A stretch of DNA of 64,000 nucleotides, taken from positions 1-64,000 of the forward strand of contig CAKTYZ010000012.1 in the NCBI GenBank assembly GCA_934635225.1, read 5' to 3'. A program made the position numbers and the translations under genes. This DNA comes from an uncultured Kiritimatiellota bacterium. GTDB taxonomy: Bacteria; Verrucomicrobiota; Kiritimatiellia; RFP12; UBA1067. This document shows positions 1 to 9,401 of this stretch, one piece after another. The notes beneath the pieces were generated by a model. It worked only from the letters and a program-made list of their open reading frames with translations, was not told where the DNA came from and ran no database searches. Numbering within the stretch: position 1 is the stretch's first letter; the number at the start of each line of letters is the position of its first letter.

Positions 1-31
1 CCGCCCGCGCGAGAGTAGGACGCCGCCGGCT
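1..31 (+). rRNA. rrf: 5S ribosomal RNA, 3' end only (partial)
   Basis: The first bases include GCGAGAGTAGGACGCC, which matches the conserved 3' portion of bacterial 5S rRNA (GCGAGAGTAGG followed by the closing stem). The rest of the gene lies outside the window, so an rRNA operon probably ends here. The exact 3' end (about base 30-31) is an estimate. Confidence 0.65.
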
Positions 32-50
32 CTTTTCTTTTCCGCCTCCG

Positions 51-81
51 GAGACGCGCGCTTGCGCGTCTCTCCTTGCAT
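51..81 (+). terminator. Hairpin terminator after the rRNA operon
   Basis: A 9-bp perfect stem (51-59 with 64-72, arms GAGACGCGC and GCGCGTCTC) closes a four-base loop and is followed by a T-containing tail. It lies just after the 5S end, where an rRNA operon terminator is expected. Confidence 0.6.
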
Positions 82-113
82 TTTAGCAATAGACCTCACC
101 CTCTCCTTTTTGG

Positions 114-119
114 TATACT
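114..119 (+). promoter_or_regulatory. -10 box (TATACT) upstream of carB
   Basis: TATACT sits in the context TTTGGTATACT, resembling the TGGTATAAT -10 boxes seen throughout this window. It would give a leader of about 40 bases containing a small GAGG/CCTC hairpin and an AAAGG element before the carB start. No clear -35 box is visible. Confidence 0.5.
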
Positions 120-164
120 ATCTTTTTTGAGGAGAGTTAGGCCTCAGAAAGGTTTGAACGTGAG

Positions 165-3100
165 ATGAAGCGCGAAGATATTGACAAGGTTCTAATCATT
201 GGTTCGGGTCCCATTGTCATTGGGCAGGCATGTGAATTTGACTATTCAGGGACGCAAGCCTGCAAGGCGCTTCGTGCGTGTGGCTATAAGGTTGTGCTGG
301 TGAACTCCAATCCTGCGACGATCATGACGGATCCCGTGATGGCCGACGCGACTTACATTGAGCCGCTTAATGAAGTGCGCCTTGAGCAGATTATCGCGAA
401 GGAGTGCCCAGATGCGATTTTGCCGAACCTTGGCGGCCAGACAGGCCTCAACCTTTCCATGGAGCTTGCGAAGAAGGGCATTCTCGATAAGTATGGCGTC
501 AAAGTAATCGGCGTCAATCTGGATGCGATTGAGCGCGGCGAGGACCGAGAGATTTTCAAGGCGACGATGACGAGACTTGGCATTGAGACGCCGAAGTCAG
601 GCATTGTCCACTCCGTTGAGGCGGCGATCGAACTTGTCGAGAAGGAGATCGGCTATCCGGTCGTCGTGCGCCCTGCCTACACGATGGGCGGTTCGGGCGG
701 CGGCTTTTGCTACAATGTCGAGGAGTTGCGCACGATCTGTGCGCGTGGTCTTGACGCTTCGTTGACGCATCAATGCTTGATTGAAGAGTCGATTCTCAAT
801 TGGGAAGAGCTGGAAGTCGAGGTCGTTCGTGACGCAAAGAACCAGATGATTTCCGTCTGCTTCATCGAGAACATCGATGCGGTCGGCGTTCATACGGGCG
901 ATAGTTTCTGCGCCGCGCCGTTTCTCACGATCTCGAAGGAGCTTGAGCGGAAGCTTCAGCGTGACGCTTTTCGCATCGTCGAGGCGATTGGCGTCATCGG
1001 AGGCTGCAATGTGCAGTGGGCGCATGATCCAAAGACAGGTCGTGTCGTCATCATTGAAATCAATCCGCGCACGTCGCGCTCTTCGGCCCTCGCATCAAAA
1101 GCGACGGGCTTTCCGATTGCGCTCGTCTCGGCAAAACTCGCGGCGGGTATGACGTTGGACGAAATGCCGTATTGGCGTGACGGAACGCTGGAGAAGTACA
1201 CGCCGAGCGGGGATTACGTCGTCTTGAAGTTTGCGCGCTGGGCATTTGAGAAGTTCCGAGCCGTCGAGGACAAGCTTGGCACGCAGATGAAAGCCGTCGG
1301 AGAAGTCATGTCCATCGGCAAGACGTACAAGGAGACATTCCAGAAGGCGATTCGTGCGCTTGAACGCGGTCGTGCGGGCCTTGGTTTCGTCAAGAATTTC
1401 CACGACCTTTCCTTGGATGAGTTGCTGAAACTTCTTGCCGTGCCGAACTCCGAGCGTCATTTCCAGATGTACGAGGCGTTGCGCAAGGGAGCGTCGAATG
1501 ACCAGATTTTCACGCGCACGGGCGTGAAGGCCTATTTCGTCCAGCAGATGCGCGAACTCGTCGAGGAGGAAGAGGAGATTCTGCGCTACAAAGGCGCTGC
1601 GCTTCCGGACGGTCTGCTCGTACAGGCGAAAAAGGACGGTTTCTCCGACAAGTATCTTGCGCAACTCCTCGATATCCCCGAGAAGGACATCCGTGACCGG
1701 CGCAAACGCCTTGGGTGCGTCGAGACATGGCACAAGGTTCCCGTCTCCGGCGTTGAGAATCAGGCCTACTACTATTCCTCTTACAACGGAAAGTCAGGCG
1801 AAGTCCCGGTCTCAGACAACAAGAAGAAGGTGCTGATTCTCGGTGGTGGCCCAAATCGCATTGGCCAGGGCATCGAATTTGACTACTGCTGTTGCCATGC
1901 GGCGCTTGCGATGCGCAAGATGGGCTACGAGACGATTATCGTCAACTGCAACCCCGAGACGGTTTCGACGGATTACGATACGTCCGATAAGCTCTACTTC
2001 GAGCCCGTCACGGTAGAAGACGTTCTCCAGATCTACGAGGCGGAGAAGCCGATGGGCGTTATCGTCCAGTTCGGAGGTCAGACGCCTCTCAACATCGCGC
2101 GAGGCCTTCAAGAGGCGGGATGTCGCATTCTCGGCACGTCTGTCGATTCAATTGACGATGCGGAAGACCGCGATCTCTTCCATGCCATTATGGACAAGCT
2201 CGGCATCCCGATGCCGGAGTCGATGATGGCGAGTGACATCGATGGCGCGATCGCATGCGCGAACAAACTTGGCTACCCGCTCATCATCCGCCCCTCGTTC
2301 GTTCTGGGCGGGCGTGGCATGGAGGTCATTTACGACGAACAGCTCTTGCGCGAGTATGTCGCGAAGGCGGTCGGTGTGACGCCGGATCGCCCGCTCTACC
2401 TCGACCGGTTCCTCTGTCATGCGATGGAATGCGAGGCTGATGCGCTTTCGGACGGAACGGACATCTTCATCCCGGCAATCATGCAGCATGTCGAACTCGC
2501 CGGCATCCATTCGGGCGACTCGGCGTGCGTGTTGCCGCCAGAAGGCATCTCGAAGCGCAATCAGCAGACGATTCTTGACTACACGCGGCGGATTGCAGAG
2601 GAGCTGAGGGTTGTCGGTCTCATGAATATGCAATTCGCGATTGAGTTTACGAAGGGCGAGCCGGAGGGCAAAGTCTACGTCATCGAGGCGAATCCGCGTG
2701 CGTCGCGCACGGTTCCGCTCGTCTCGAAGGTCGCTGGCGTGCAGATGGCTGGCATTGCGACGAAACTGATGCTTGGCGAGACGGTAAAGGGCCTTGGGCT
2801 GGAACAGGAAAAACATGTCGTGCCGTACTTCGGCGTCAAGGAGGCCGTCTTGCCGTTCGACAAGTTTCCGGAGGTCGATCCCGTCCTTGGCCCGGAGATG
2901 CGCTCGACAGGCGAAGTCCTGGGGCTGGCGGATACGTTCGGGCTGGCCTACTTCAAGTCTCAGGAGGCGGCGGGTTCGCCGCTCCCAACGAAGCCGGGCA
3001 AGGTCTTGGTGTCGCTTTCCGAGAAGATTGAGGAGGCGGCCGATGCGGTGAAGAACCTTGCGGACATCGGCTTTACGGTGTTTGCAACCGAAGGAACGGC

Positions 3101-3401
3101 GGCGTGGCTGCGGGAGCGCGGCGTGCCGGCGTATGTTGTCGCCAAGATCGGCGAGGGCCGCCCCGATTGCCTTGACGTCATCAAGAACCGCGAAGTCTCG
3201 TTGATCGTCAACACGCCGTCCGGTCGCCGTGACGCGCGTGCCGATGACAGCCGCATCCGTCAGAACGCGATCAAGTACAAGGTCCCGTACCTGACGACGA
3301 TTGCGGCGGTGCGCGCGGCGTCGGAGGGCATCGTCGCCGCGATGAGCGGCAAGGGCGAGGTCCGTTCGCTTCAGAGCTATCACGCGTCAATTGGCAAATA
3401 A
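165..3401 (+). CDS. carB: Carbamoyl-phosphate synthase, large subunit
   Basis: Synthesises carbamoyl phosphate from bicarbonate, ammonia (delivered from glutamine by CarA) and two ATP, feeding pyrimidine and arginine synthesis in the cytoplasm. The 1078 residues are full length for the family. They show the standard duplication: two ATP-grasp halves (about 1-400 and 555-935) each beginning with a GxGPxxIGQxxEFDY-type motif, a central oligomerisation region, and a C-terminal MGS-like allosteric domain (about 940-1078). The N-terminus (MKREDIDKVLIIGSG) is canonical. No carA is adjacent, so the small subunit must be encoded elsewhere. It is followed after 12 bases by the V-ATPase B gene. Confidence 0.98.
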   Translation: MKREDIDKVLIIGSGPIVIGQACEFDYSGTQACKALRACGYKVVLVNSNPATIMTDPVMADATYIEPLNEVRLEQIIAKECPDAILPNLGGQTGLNLSMELAKKGILDKYGVKVIGVNLDAIERGEDREIFKATMTRLGIETPKSGIVHSVEAAIELVEKEIGYPVVVRPAYTMGGSGGGFCYNVEELRTICARGLDASLTHQCLIEESILNWEELEVEVVRDAKNQMISVCFIENIDAVGVHTGDSFCAAPFLTISKELERKLQRDAFRIVEAIGVIGGCNVQWAHDPKTGRVVIIEINPRTSRSSALASKATGFPIALVSAKLAAGMTLDEMPYWRDGTLEKYTPSGDYVVLKFARWAFEKFRAVEDKLGTQMKAVGEVMSIGKTYKETFQKAIRALERGRAGLGFVKNFHDLSLDELLKLLAVPNSERHFQMYEALRKGASNDQIFTRTGVKAYFVQQMRELVEEEEEILRYKGAALPDGLLVQAKKDGFSDKYLAQLLDIPEKDIRDRRKRLGCVETWHKVPVSGVENQAYYYSSYNGKSGEVPVSDNKKKVLILGGGPNRIGQGIEFDYCCCHAALAMRKMGYETIIVNCNPETVSTDYDTSDKLYFEPVTVEDVLQIYEAEKPMGVIVQFGGQTPLNIARGLQEAGCRILGTSVDSIDDAEDRDLFHAIMDKLGIPMPESMMASDIDGAIACANKLGYPLIIRPSFVLGGRGMEVIYDEQLLREYVAKAVGVTPDRPLYLDRFLCHAMECEADALSDGTDIFIPAIMQHVELAGIHSGDSACVLPPEGISKRNQQTILDYTRRIAEELRVVGLMNMQFAIEFTKGEPEGKVYVIEANPRASRTVPLVSKVAGVQMAGIATKLMLGETVKGLGLEQEKHVVPYFGVKEAVLPFDKFPEVDPVLGPEMRSTGEVLGLADTFGLAYFKSQEAAGSPLPTKPGKVLVSLSEKIEEAADAVKNLADIGFTVFATEGTAAWLRERGVPAYVVAKIGEGRPDCLDVIKNREVSLIVNTPSGRRDARADDSRIRQNAIKYKVPYLTTIAAVRAASEGIVAAMSGKGEVRSLQSYHASIGK

Positions 3402-3413
3402 GGATTTTGGCTT

Positions 3414-4715
3414 ATGTTCAACAACAAGGTCTATCATAAGATCGATGCCCTGTCGGGGTCGGTCGCGACGCTTCGCGCCGAAGGCGTGAAATACAACGAA
3501 ATCGCCGAGGTCGAATCTCGTGCGGGCACATCGCTGGCCCAGGTCATTAAGCTGGACGGAGAGAATGTGACGCTTCAGATCTTCGCGGGGGCGCGTGGCG
3601 TCGATACCGCCGCCCACGTCCGTTTCTTGGGCGAGACGATGAAGATTCCCTTCTCGCACGCGCTGCTTGGGCGCGCCTTCACAGGAGCTGGCGTACCGCG
3701 TGACGGCGGGCCTGTCGTCGAGGGCGAGCCTTCGCCGATCGGTCAGCCGTCCGTCAACCCAGCGCGGCGCATCATGCCGCACGAGATGGTGCGCACGAAC
3801 ATCCCGATGATCGACCTTTTCAATTCGCTCGTGAAGTCTCAGAAGCTGCCGATCTTCGCGCGGGCGGGCGAACCGTACAACGAACTTCTGGCGCGCATCG
3901 CGCTGCAGGCCGACTCGGATGTCATTGTCATCGGCGGCATGGGGCTGAAGTATGACGAATACCTGAAGTTCCGCTCGACGCTTGACCAGTCCGGTGCGCT
4001 CGCGAAGACGGTGATGTTCGTCCACACGGCGGCGGACCCGACAGTCGAATGCATGCTCGTGCCAGATGTCTCGCTGGCCGTTGCCGAGAAGTTTGCCTTG
4101 GAGGGCAAGAACGTTCTCGTCCTTTTGACGGACATGACCTCGTTCGCCGATGCGATGAAGGAAATCGCGATTACGATGGAGCAGATTCCCTCGAACCGCG
4201 GTTATCCGGGCGATCTCTATTCGCAGCTTGCCGCGCGTTACGAGAAGGCGGTGGATTTCGACGGCGCGGGCTCGATCACGATTCTTGCGGTGACGACGAT
4301 GCCGGGCGATGACGTCACGCATCCGGTGCCGGACAACACGGGCTACATCACCGAAGGTCAGTTTTACCTCAAGAACGGGCGTATCGAGCCGTTCGGTTCC
4401 CTTTCGCGCCTGAAGCAACAGGTCAACAAGGCGACGCGCGAGGACCACCGGACGGTAATGGACGCGATGATCAAGCTCTATGCGCAGTACAAGGAGACCG
4501 TCGAGAAGCAGTCGATGGGCTTCAAGATGAGCGAATGGGACCAGAAGCTCCTTCGGTATGGTGCGGACTTTGAGCGCGAGATGATGGACCTTTCCGTCAA
4601 CATCCCGTTGGAGCAGGCGCTGGATCTCGGCTGGAAGATTCTCGCCGACAACTTTGAGAAGGGCGAGGTCGGAATCCCGTCCAAGCTTGCCGACAAGTTC
4701 TGGACGAAGAAGTGA
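3414..4715 (+). CDS. ntpB: V-type ATP synthase subunit B
   Basis: Non-catalytic, nucleotide-binding subunit of the V1 head of a bacterial V/A-type ATPase. The 433 residues match bacterial B subunits: an N-terminal beta-barrel, a core with segments such as PSVNPARRIMPHEMVRT and SNRGYPGDLYSQLA, and no Walker A lysine, as expected for B. It is odd that no other V-ATPase subunit (A, D, E, I, K) is nearby. The gene sits between carB and fhs and its stop overlaps a potential GTG of the next gene. It may be a relocated or second copy. Confidence 0.93.
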   Translation: MFNNKVYHKIDALSGSVATLRAEGVKYNEIAEVESRAGTSLAQVIKLDGENVTLQIFAGARGVDTAAHVRFLGETMKIPFSHALLGRAFTGAGVPRDGGPVVEGEPSPIGQPSVNPARRIMPHEMVRTNIPMIDLFNSLVKSQKLPIFARAGEPYNELLARIALQADSDVIVIGGMGLKYDEYLKFRSTLDQSGALAKTVMFVHTAADPTVECMLVPDVSLAVAEKFALEGKNVLVLLTDMTSFADAMKEIAITMEQIPSNRGYPGDLYSQLAARYEKAVDFDGAGSITILAVTTMPGDDVTHPVPDNTGYITEGQFYLKNGRIEPFGSLSRLKQQVNKATREDHRTVMDAMIKLYAQYKETVEKQSMGFKMSEWDQKLLRYGADFEREMMDLSVNIPLEQALDLGWKILADNFEKGEVGIPSKLADKFWTKK

Positions 4716-4726
4716 AGGGGATGTCG

Positions 4727-6490
4727 ATGAAACTCGATCCGACGAAGATGAAGGACTGGCAGATTGCCGAAGCCGCCGAAGCGAATCTCAAGTCTGCCGC
4801 AGACCTCGTGAAGGATCTTGGCATTCAAGACGGCGAATGGGACGCCTACGGGAAGTATCTCGCGAAGGTGGATGTCACGAAGGTCTTGAAGCGCGTGGGC
4901 GCGGGACGGCGCGGCAAGTACATTGACGTGACGGCGATTACGCCGACAGCGCTGGGCGAAGGCAAGACGACGACGACGCTTGGCCTTGTCGAAGGTCTCG
5001 GACGTCTCGGCAAGAAGGTCATTGGCTGCGTGCGTCAGCCGTCGGGCGGTCCGACGTTCAATATCAAGGGTTCGGCGGCGGGCGGGGGCCTTGCGCAGGT
5101 CGTGCCGCTTACGTCCCTCTCGCTCGGACTAACGGGGGACATCGACGCGATCACGAACGCGAACAACCTTGCGATGGTCGCCTTGAACGCGCGCATGCAG
5201 CACGAGCGCAACCACGATGATGCGTGGTTGGCCGAGCGGGGGCTGGAGCGTCTCGACATTGACGAGAACCGCATCCAGTTCCGTTGGGCGATGGACTTCT
5301 GTGCACAGGGCCTTCGTAACATTGAGATTGGCAAAGGCGGTAGGCTCGACGGCTATGCCTGTCATTCGGGCTTCTACATCACGGTCGCTTCGGAGGTCAT
5401 GGCGATTCTTGCGATGTCTGCCGATCTGAAGGATTTGCGCGAACGCCTTGCGAAGATCATTGTCGCCTATTCGAAGTCGGGCGCGCCTGTGACAACGCAC
5501 GATCTCGAAGTTGACGGTGCGATGTGCGCGCTCCTCGTGAACGCAATCAAGCCGACGTTGATGCAGTCCCTCGAAGGCCAGCCGATGTTTGTCCACGCGG
5601 GACCCTTTGCGAACATTGCCATTGGGCAGAACTCGGTCGTTGCGGATCGCCTTGCCTGTGCGCTTGGCGATTACGTCGTCACGGAGTCAGGCTTTGCGTC
5701 TGACATGGGCTTTGAGAAGTTCTGGAACATCAAGTGCCGCTGTTCAGGCTTGAAGCCTGATGCGGTCGTGTTGGTGGCGACGGTCCGTGCGCTGAAAGCT
5801 CATGGCGGTGCGCCGAAGGTGAAGGCGGGTCTTCCGCTTGATCCGGTTTATACGCAGGAGGACCTTGGCCTTTTGGAGAAGGGCTGTGATAACCTGCGTG
5901 CGCACATTGACATCATCCGTCGCGCGGGCGTTCAGCCCGTCGTCTGCCTTAACGCGTTCTACACCGACACGCAAGCCGAGCGAGATCTCGTGCGTGAGGT
6001 CGCCGAGCGGGCGGGCGCGGCGTTTGCCGTCTCCGATCACTGGCTCAAGGGTGGTGAAGGCGCGTTGGAACTCGCCGAGGCCGTCATCAAGGCGTGTGAT
6101 GCGCCGAATGATTTCGCCTATCTTTGTGACTTGAACGAGCCGCTGAAGGACCGTATTGAAAAACAGGTAAAGGAAGTTTACGGCGGCGATGGCGTTGACT
6201 TTGATCCGCTCGCGCAGGAGAAGCTTGCGGCGTACCAGTCGGATCCCGAGACGGCGAAGCTGCCGATTTGCATGGCGAAGACACAGTATTCGCTGTCGCA
6301 TGATCCGAACCTTCTGGGTCGTCCGAAGGGGTGGCGTTTACCGGTGAAGGACATTCTCGTCTATCGGGGCGCTGGGCTTCTCGTGCCGGTCGCGGGCGAG
6401 ATCAAACTGATGCCGGGAACTTCGGCCTCGCCAGCTTTTCGCCGCATCGATGTCGATGTCGAGACGGGCAAGGTGCACGGTTTGTTCTGA
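4727..6490 (+). CDS. fhs: Formate--tetrahydrofolate ligase
   Basis: ATP-dependent ligation of formate to tetrahydrofolate giving 10-formyl-THF, the entry point of formate into one-carbon metabolism. A P-loop-like segment (ALGEGKTTTTLG, about residue 75) and the family block QPSGGPTFNIKGSAAGGG are present; about 587 residues is slightly longer than usual (about 555). I chose the ATG at 4727 because AAGGGG (4715-4720) lies six bases before it; a GTG at 4712 and an ATG at 4721 are in frame upstream. Its substrate could come from the PFL encoded later in the window. Its stop overlaps the start of the next glycosyltransferase (TGATG). Confidence 0.96.
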   Translation: MKLDPTKMKDWQIAEAAEANLKSAADLVKDLGIQDGEWDAYGKYLAKVDVTKVLKRVGAGRRGKYIDVTAITPTALGEGKTTTTLGLVEGLGRLGKKVIGCVRQPSGGPTFNIKGSAAGGGLAQVVPLTSLSLGLTGDIDAITNANNLAMVALNARMQHERNHDDAWLAERGLERLDIDENRIQFRWAMDFCAQGLRNIEIGKGGRLDGYACHSGFYITVASEVMAILAMSADLKDLRERLAKIIVAYSKSGAPVTTHDLEVDGAMCALLVNAIKPTLMQSLEGQPMFVHAGPFANIAIGQNSVVADRLACALGDYVVTESGFASDMGFEKFWNIKCRCSGLKPDAVVLVATVRALKAHGGAPKVKAGLPLDPVYTQEDLGLLEKGCDNLRAHIDIIRRAGVQPVVCLNAFYTDTQAERDLVREVAERAGAAFAVSDHWLKGGEGALELAEAVIKACDAPNDFAYLCDLNEPLKDRIEKQVKEVYGGDGVDFDPLAQEKLAAYQSDPETAKLPICMAKTQYSLSHDPNLLGRPKGWRLPVKDILVYRGAGLLVPVAGEIKLMPGTSASPAFRRIDVDVETGKVHGLF

Positions 6491-7437
6491 TGCATGAGCA
6501 TCCGTCCATTTCGGTCGTGATTCCGACGTTCAATCGCGCCGAGATGGTTTGTGACTGCGTCGCGAGCGTCCTCGCGACGCGGTATCCCGCGCTGGAGGTG
6601 ATCGTCGTCGACGACTGCTCGCCCGACGACACGGGGGCGAAGATCGCGGCGCGCTTTGGCGGCGATTTCCGCGTGCGCTACCATCGGAATGGCGTCAACA
6701 GGCAGCTTGGCGGCTCACGGAATGTCGGCGCCTCGCTGGCAAGAGGAAAGTATCTCCTTTTTATCGACGATGACAACCTCGTCGAGCAAGGCATCCTGTC
6801 CGCGATTGTCGCTGATTTCGAGTCGCATCCCGAGGCAGGGCTCATCGCGCCGATGGCGGTCAATGCCGGCGGCCGGAAAGACGGGCTCATCTGGACGTTA
6901 GGCTGTGACTTCAATCGTTGGACGTCTCAGCCTCGCAACTTTGGCGCGAATCTTCCTCTTGGGCAGTTGCCGAAAGACAGGATTCGTTTTCCGACGCTCT
7001 ACTCGCCAAATGCTTTCGCGGTCCCAAAGGCAGTCCATGATGAAGTCGGGGGGTTCTGCGAGCGCCTTCCGTTTTATTTTGACGAGTCTGACTATGGGTG
7101 GCGGATTGCCGATACGGGACGAAAGGCCTGGATCTTGTCCACGGCGGTGACGCGTCATCAGAATTTTCTGGCGGCTGCGGATGTTCCGGCATTGCGAGAC
7201 TTGGGCATCAACGCTCCTTGGCGCGCGTTTCGCCTGGGCCGCAACCGCCTGCGCTTCGCCCGGCGGCATTTCGGCTTTCTCCAGGTCCTCTCGGTCGCGC
7301 TGGTCTTCGCGCCGCTCTCGGCGCTCTGGTACGGGGCGGTCGCCTTGCGCTGCTGCCGCCCCGGCATCGCGTGGGCGTACTGGCGCGGGACCCTGCGCGG
7401 GCTCGCGGAGACGGCGCTGCGGAAAGAATGGCCGTGA
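6490..7437 (+). CDS. Family 2 glycosyltransferase
   Basis: A GT-A fold enzyme that would transfer a sugar from an NDP-sugar to a growing surface glycan. The N-terminus (ISVVIPTFNRAEMV) and EVIVVDDCSPDD are typical GT2 signatures, and LFIDDDN near residue 93 supplies the metal-binding DxD. The C-terminus has a hydrophobic stretch (about residues 275-300) that may attach it to the membrane. The start is the ATG that overlaps the fhs stop, indicating translational coupling to a housekeeping gene. About 315 residues; acceptor and sugar cannot be told. Confidence 0.9.
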   Translation: MHEHPSISVVIPTFNRAEMVCDCVASVLATRYPALEVIVVDDCSPDDTGAKIAARFGGDFRVRYHRNGVNRQLGGSRNVGASLARGKYLLFIDDDNLVEQGILSAIVADFESHPEAGLIAPMAVNAGGRKDGLIWTLGCDFNRWTSQPRNFGANLPLGQLPKDRIRFPTLYSPNAFAVPKAVHDEVGGFCERLPFYFDESDYGWRIADTGRKAWILSTAVTRHQNFLAAADVPALRDLGINAPWRAFRLGRNRLRFARRHFGFLQVLSVALVFAPLSALWYGAVALRCCRPGIAWAYWRGTLRGLAETALRKEWP

Positions 7438-9401
7438 GCAAGCGCCTCCTCTTCGTCTCAAGCTCGCGTTTCCCCTGGTACGCCAAGGGGACGTCCGCCG
7501 CCGCGCATTTCGCCGCCGCGCCGTACAGCATCGACGCGATCGGCTACAACCTCGAACGCATGGGCTGGACGGTCGCGTGGCTCGGCTGGCGCGATACGGC
7601 GAATCCGTTTCGCCTCGCGAAGGAGATCGACGCCTTCAGGCCCGACATCGTCTACACCTACGGTTCGACGGCGGCGGTCTGGCCGATACTTCTGAAGCAC
7701 GTCCTCTGCCGCCATCGCCGCTTCGTGGTCGTGCACGGCTGGGACGACCACTATGACCGCATTTGGAACGAGCTGTTCGGCTGGCCGGGCAAGGTTCTCA
7801 TGCGGGCCGTGCAGAAGTTCCTCGTCACGCGCTCGGACGCGGTCGTCACGCTGAGCCATGCCCTTCAGAAGCTCGGTCGCACATGGGGCGTTGACTGCGC
7901 GTACATTCCGAACGGGGCCGACCCGGTCGACCGCAAGGCCGTGCGCGGCACGATTCGCCTTGAGGGACGCTTCAAGCTCGTCTACACGGGCGACAAGGCG
8001 AGGTGGAAGCGCACGGCGGACATCTGCCGTGCGATGCGCCAGCTGCCGGAAGACGTCAAGCTCTATCTGACGGGGCGTGACGAGGACTACCTGAAGCCGT
8101 ATCTCTCCCCCAACTGCATTTCGCTCGGCTGGCTCACGAAGGAGGAGCAGCTTTCGGTGATGAGCCAAGCCGATGCCTTCATCTGCACCTCCGACCAGGA
8201 CTGCAACGCGAAGCTGCAGGAATATTTGCGCTGGGAGCGGCCGATTCTCGCCCTGCACGGCGAGGCCGACAACTTCTTTACGGACGGCGAGAACGCGCTT
8301 CTCGCGACGGACGGCGACTACGCGCCGCTGATTTTGCGTCTTGTGGACGACTCGGCGCTCGGTCGGCGTCTCGCGGCGAACGCCGCGCGGCAACTTCCGG
8401 TCTGCTCCTGGGCCGAGATCGCGCAGCGCTTCGACGCCCACTTCGCGAAGCTGCTCGCCGGCTGCGGCGTCATGAACCTTCTCTTTATCGACCATGAGTT
8501 TCATCGGCGGACGCGGTCGGCGGACTTCTTCGTCGAGATTCTGCGAAGCGCATTTGCGGTCACGGAACACCATTACCAAAAAGCCTATCGCACGGGGGCT
8601 CGGGCGGCGATGCGCGGGCAGGACGGCGCGGTCGTCTGGGAATTCCCGATCGCGCGTGGCCGGTTCTACTTCCCCGGCAAGGTCAACGTGTTCGTGCCGA
8701 TGTACGACAACGAATGGGGCAGCGTCTGGCAGTGGAGGCGCCTTGCCGCGAGCGGCATGGGCGTCGTCTCGTTCTGCGGGAAGGTGTCGGCGCACGCGCG
8801 GCAGTGCGGCGTGACGAATCTGCTTGACGTGCGCTACTTCCCGGACCCGGCGGCGCTGCCGCAGGCGGCGGGCGATCCGAAAAAGGTCTTCCTGTGGGAG
8901 CGCGGCGGCGTATCGCGCGAACAGGCCGAGAGGATGTTCCCGGCATCCGATGGCTATACGCTCGTCGTCAAGGGGGCGAACGAGTTCCTGCCGCGCGCCG
9001 ACTACCTGGCGCGCTTGGCGTCCTGCGGCGTCGTCCTTGCGCCGCGCCGCAAGGAGGGCATCGGCATGGCGTTCCTGGAGGCGATGGCGATGGGCACGTG
9101 CGTCGTCGCGCACGACGACGCGACGATGAACGAGTACATCGTCGACGGCGAAAGCGGGCTGCTTGTCGATTTCGACCGCCCCGCGCGCATTGCGCCGGAA
9201 CGGGTCGCGCGGACGCGGGCGGGCGTCGCGGCGGCGGCCGCGCGCCACCGGGTGCGTTGGGTCGAAGACGCGGCGAAGATCGTGCCGTTCGTCCAGAGCC
9301 TCGCGCCGTGCCGCCCGGGGCTTGCCGCGCGCGCGAAGATCGCGCTCGAATACCCGCTCTATCTCGCCGAGGGGGCGCTCTGGAGGCTGCGCCATGGGTG
9401 A
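7428..9401 (+). CDS. Tandem-domain glycosyltransferase (two GT4-like units fused)
   Basis: The 657-residue protein contains two GT-B/GT4-like units. The first (about 1-345) runs from KRLLFVSSSRFPWYAKGT to a C-terminal half with a YLRWERPILALHGE segment. The second begins near residue 349 (MNLLFIDHEFHRRTRS) and ends with the GT4 signature GIGMAFLEAMAMGTCVV and a YIVDGESGLLVDF block. It overlaps the preceding gene by 10 bases and the following gene by 8. The internal methionine at base 8472 suggests fusion of two formerly separate genes. Likely role: consecutive sugar transfers in surface polysaccharide synthesis; specificity unknown. Confidence 0.85.
   Translation: MAVSKRLLFVSSSRFPWYAKGTSAAAHFAAAPYSIDAIGYNLERMGWTVAWLGWRDTANPFRLAKEIDAFRPDIVYTYGSTAAVWPILLKHVLCRHRRFVVVHGWDDHYDRIWNELFGWPGKVLMRAVQKFLVTRSDAVVTLSHALQKLGRTWGVDCAYIPNGADPVDRKAVRGTIRLEGRFKLVYTGDKARWKRTADICRAMRQLPEDVKLYLTGRDEDYLKPYLSPNCISLGWLTKEEQLSVMSQADAFICTSDQDCNAKLQEYLRWERPILALHGEADNFFTDGENALLATDGDYAPLILRLVDDSALGRRLAANAARQLPVCSWAEIAQRFDAHFAKLLAGCGVMNLLFIDHEFHRRTRSADFFVEILRSAFAVTEHHYQKAYRTGARAAMRGQDGAVVWEFPIARGRFYFPGKVNVFVPMYDNEWGSVWQWRRLAASGMGVVSFCGKVSAHARQCGVTNLLDVRYFPDPAALPQAAGDPKKVFLWERGGVSREQAERMFPASDGYTLVVKGANEFLPRADYLARLASCGVVLAPRRKEGIGMAFLEAMAMGTCVVAHDDATMNEYIVDGESGLLVDFDRPARIAPERVARTRAGVAAAAARHRVRWVEDAAKIVPFVQSLAPCRPGLAARAKIALEYPLYLAEGALWRLRHG

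Noticed and set aside
4712..4726. GTG start for fhs overlapping the V-ATPase B stop
   Set aside because: AAGGGG is correctly spaced for the ATG at 4727, not for the GTG at 4712.
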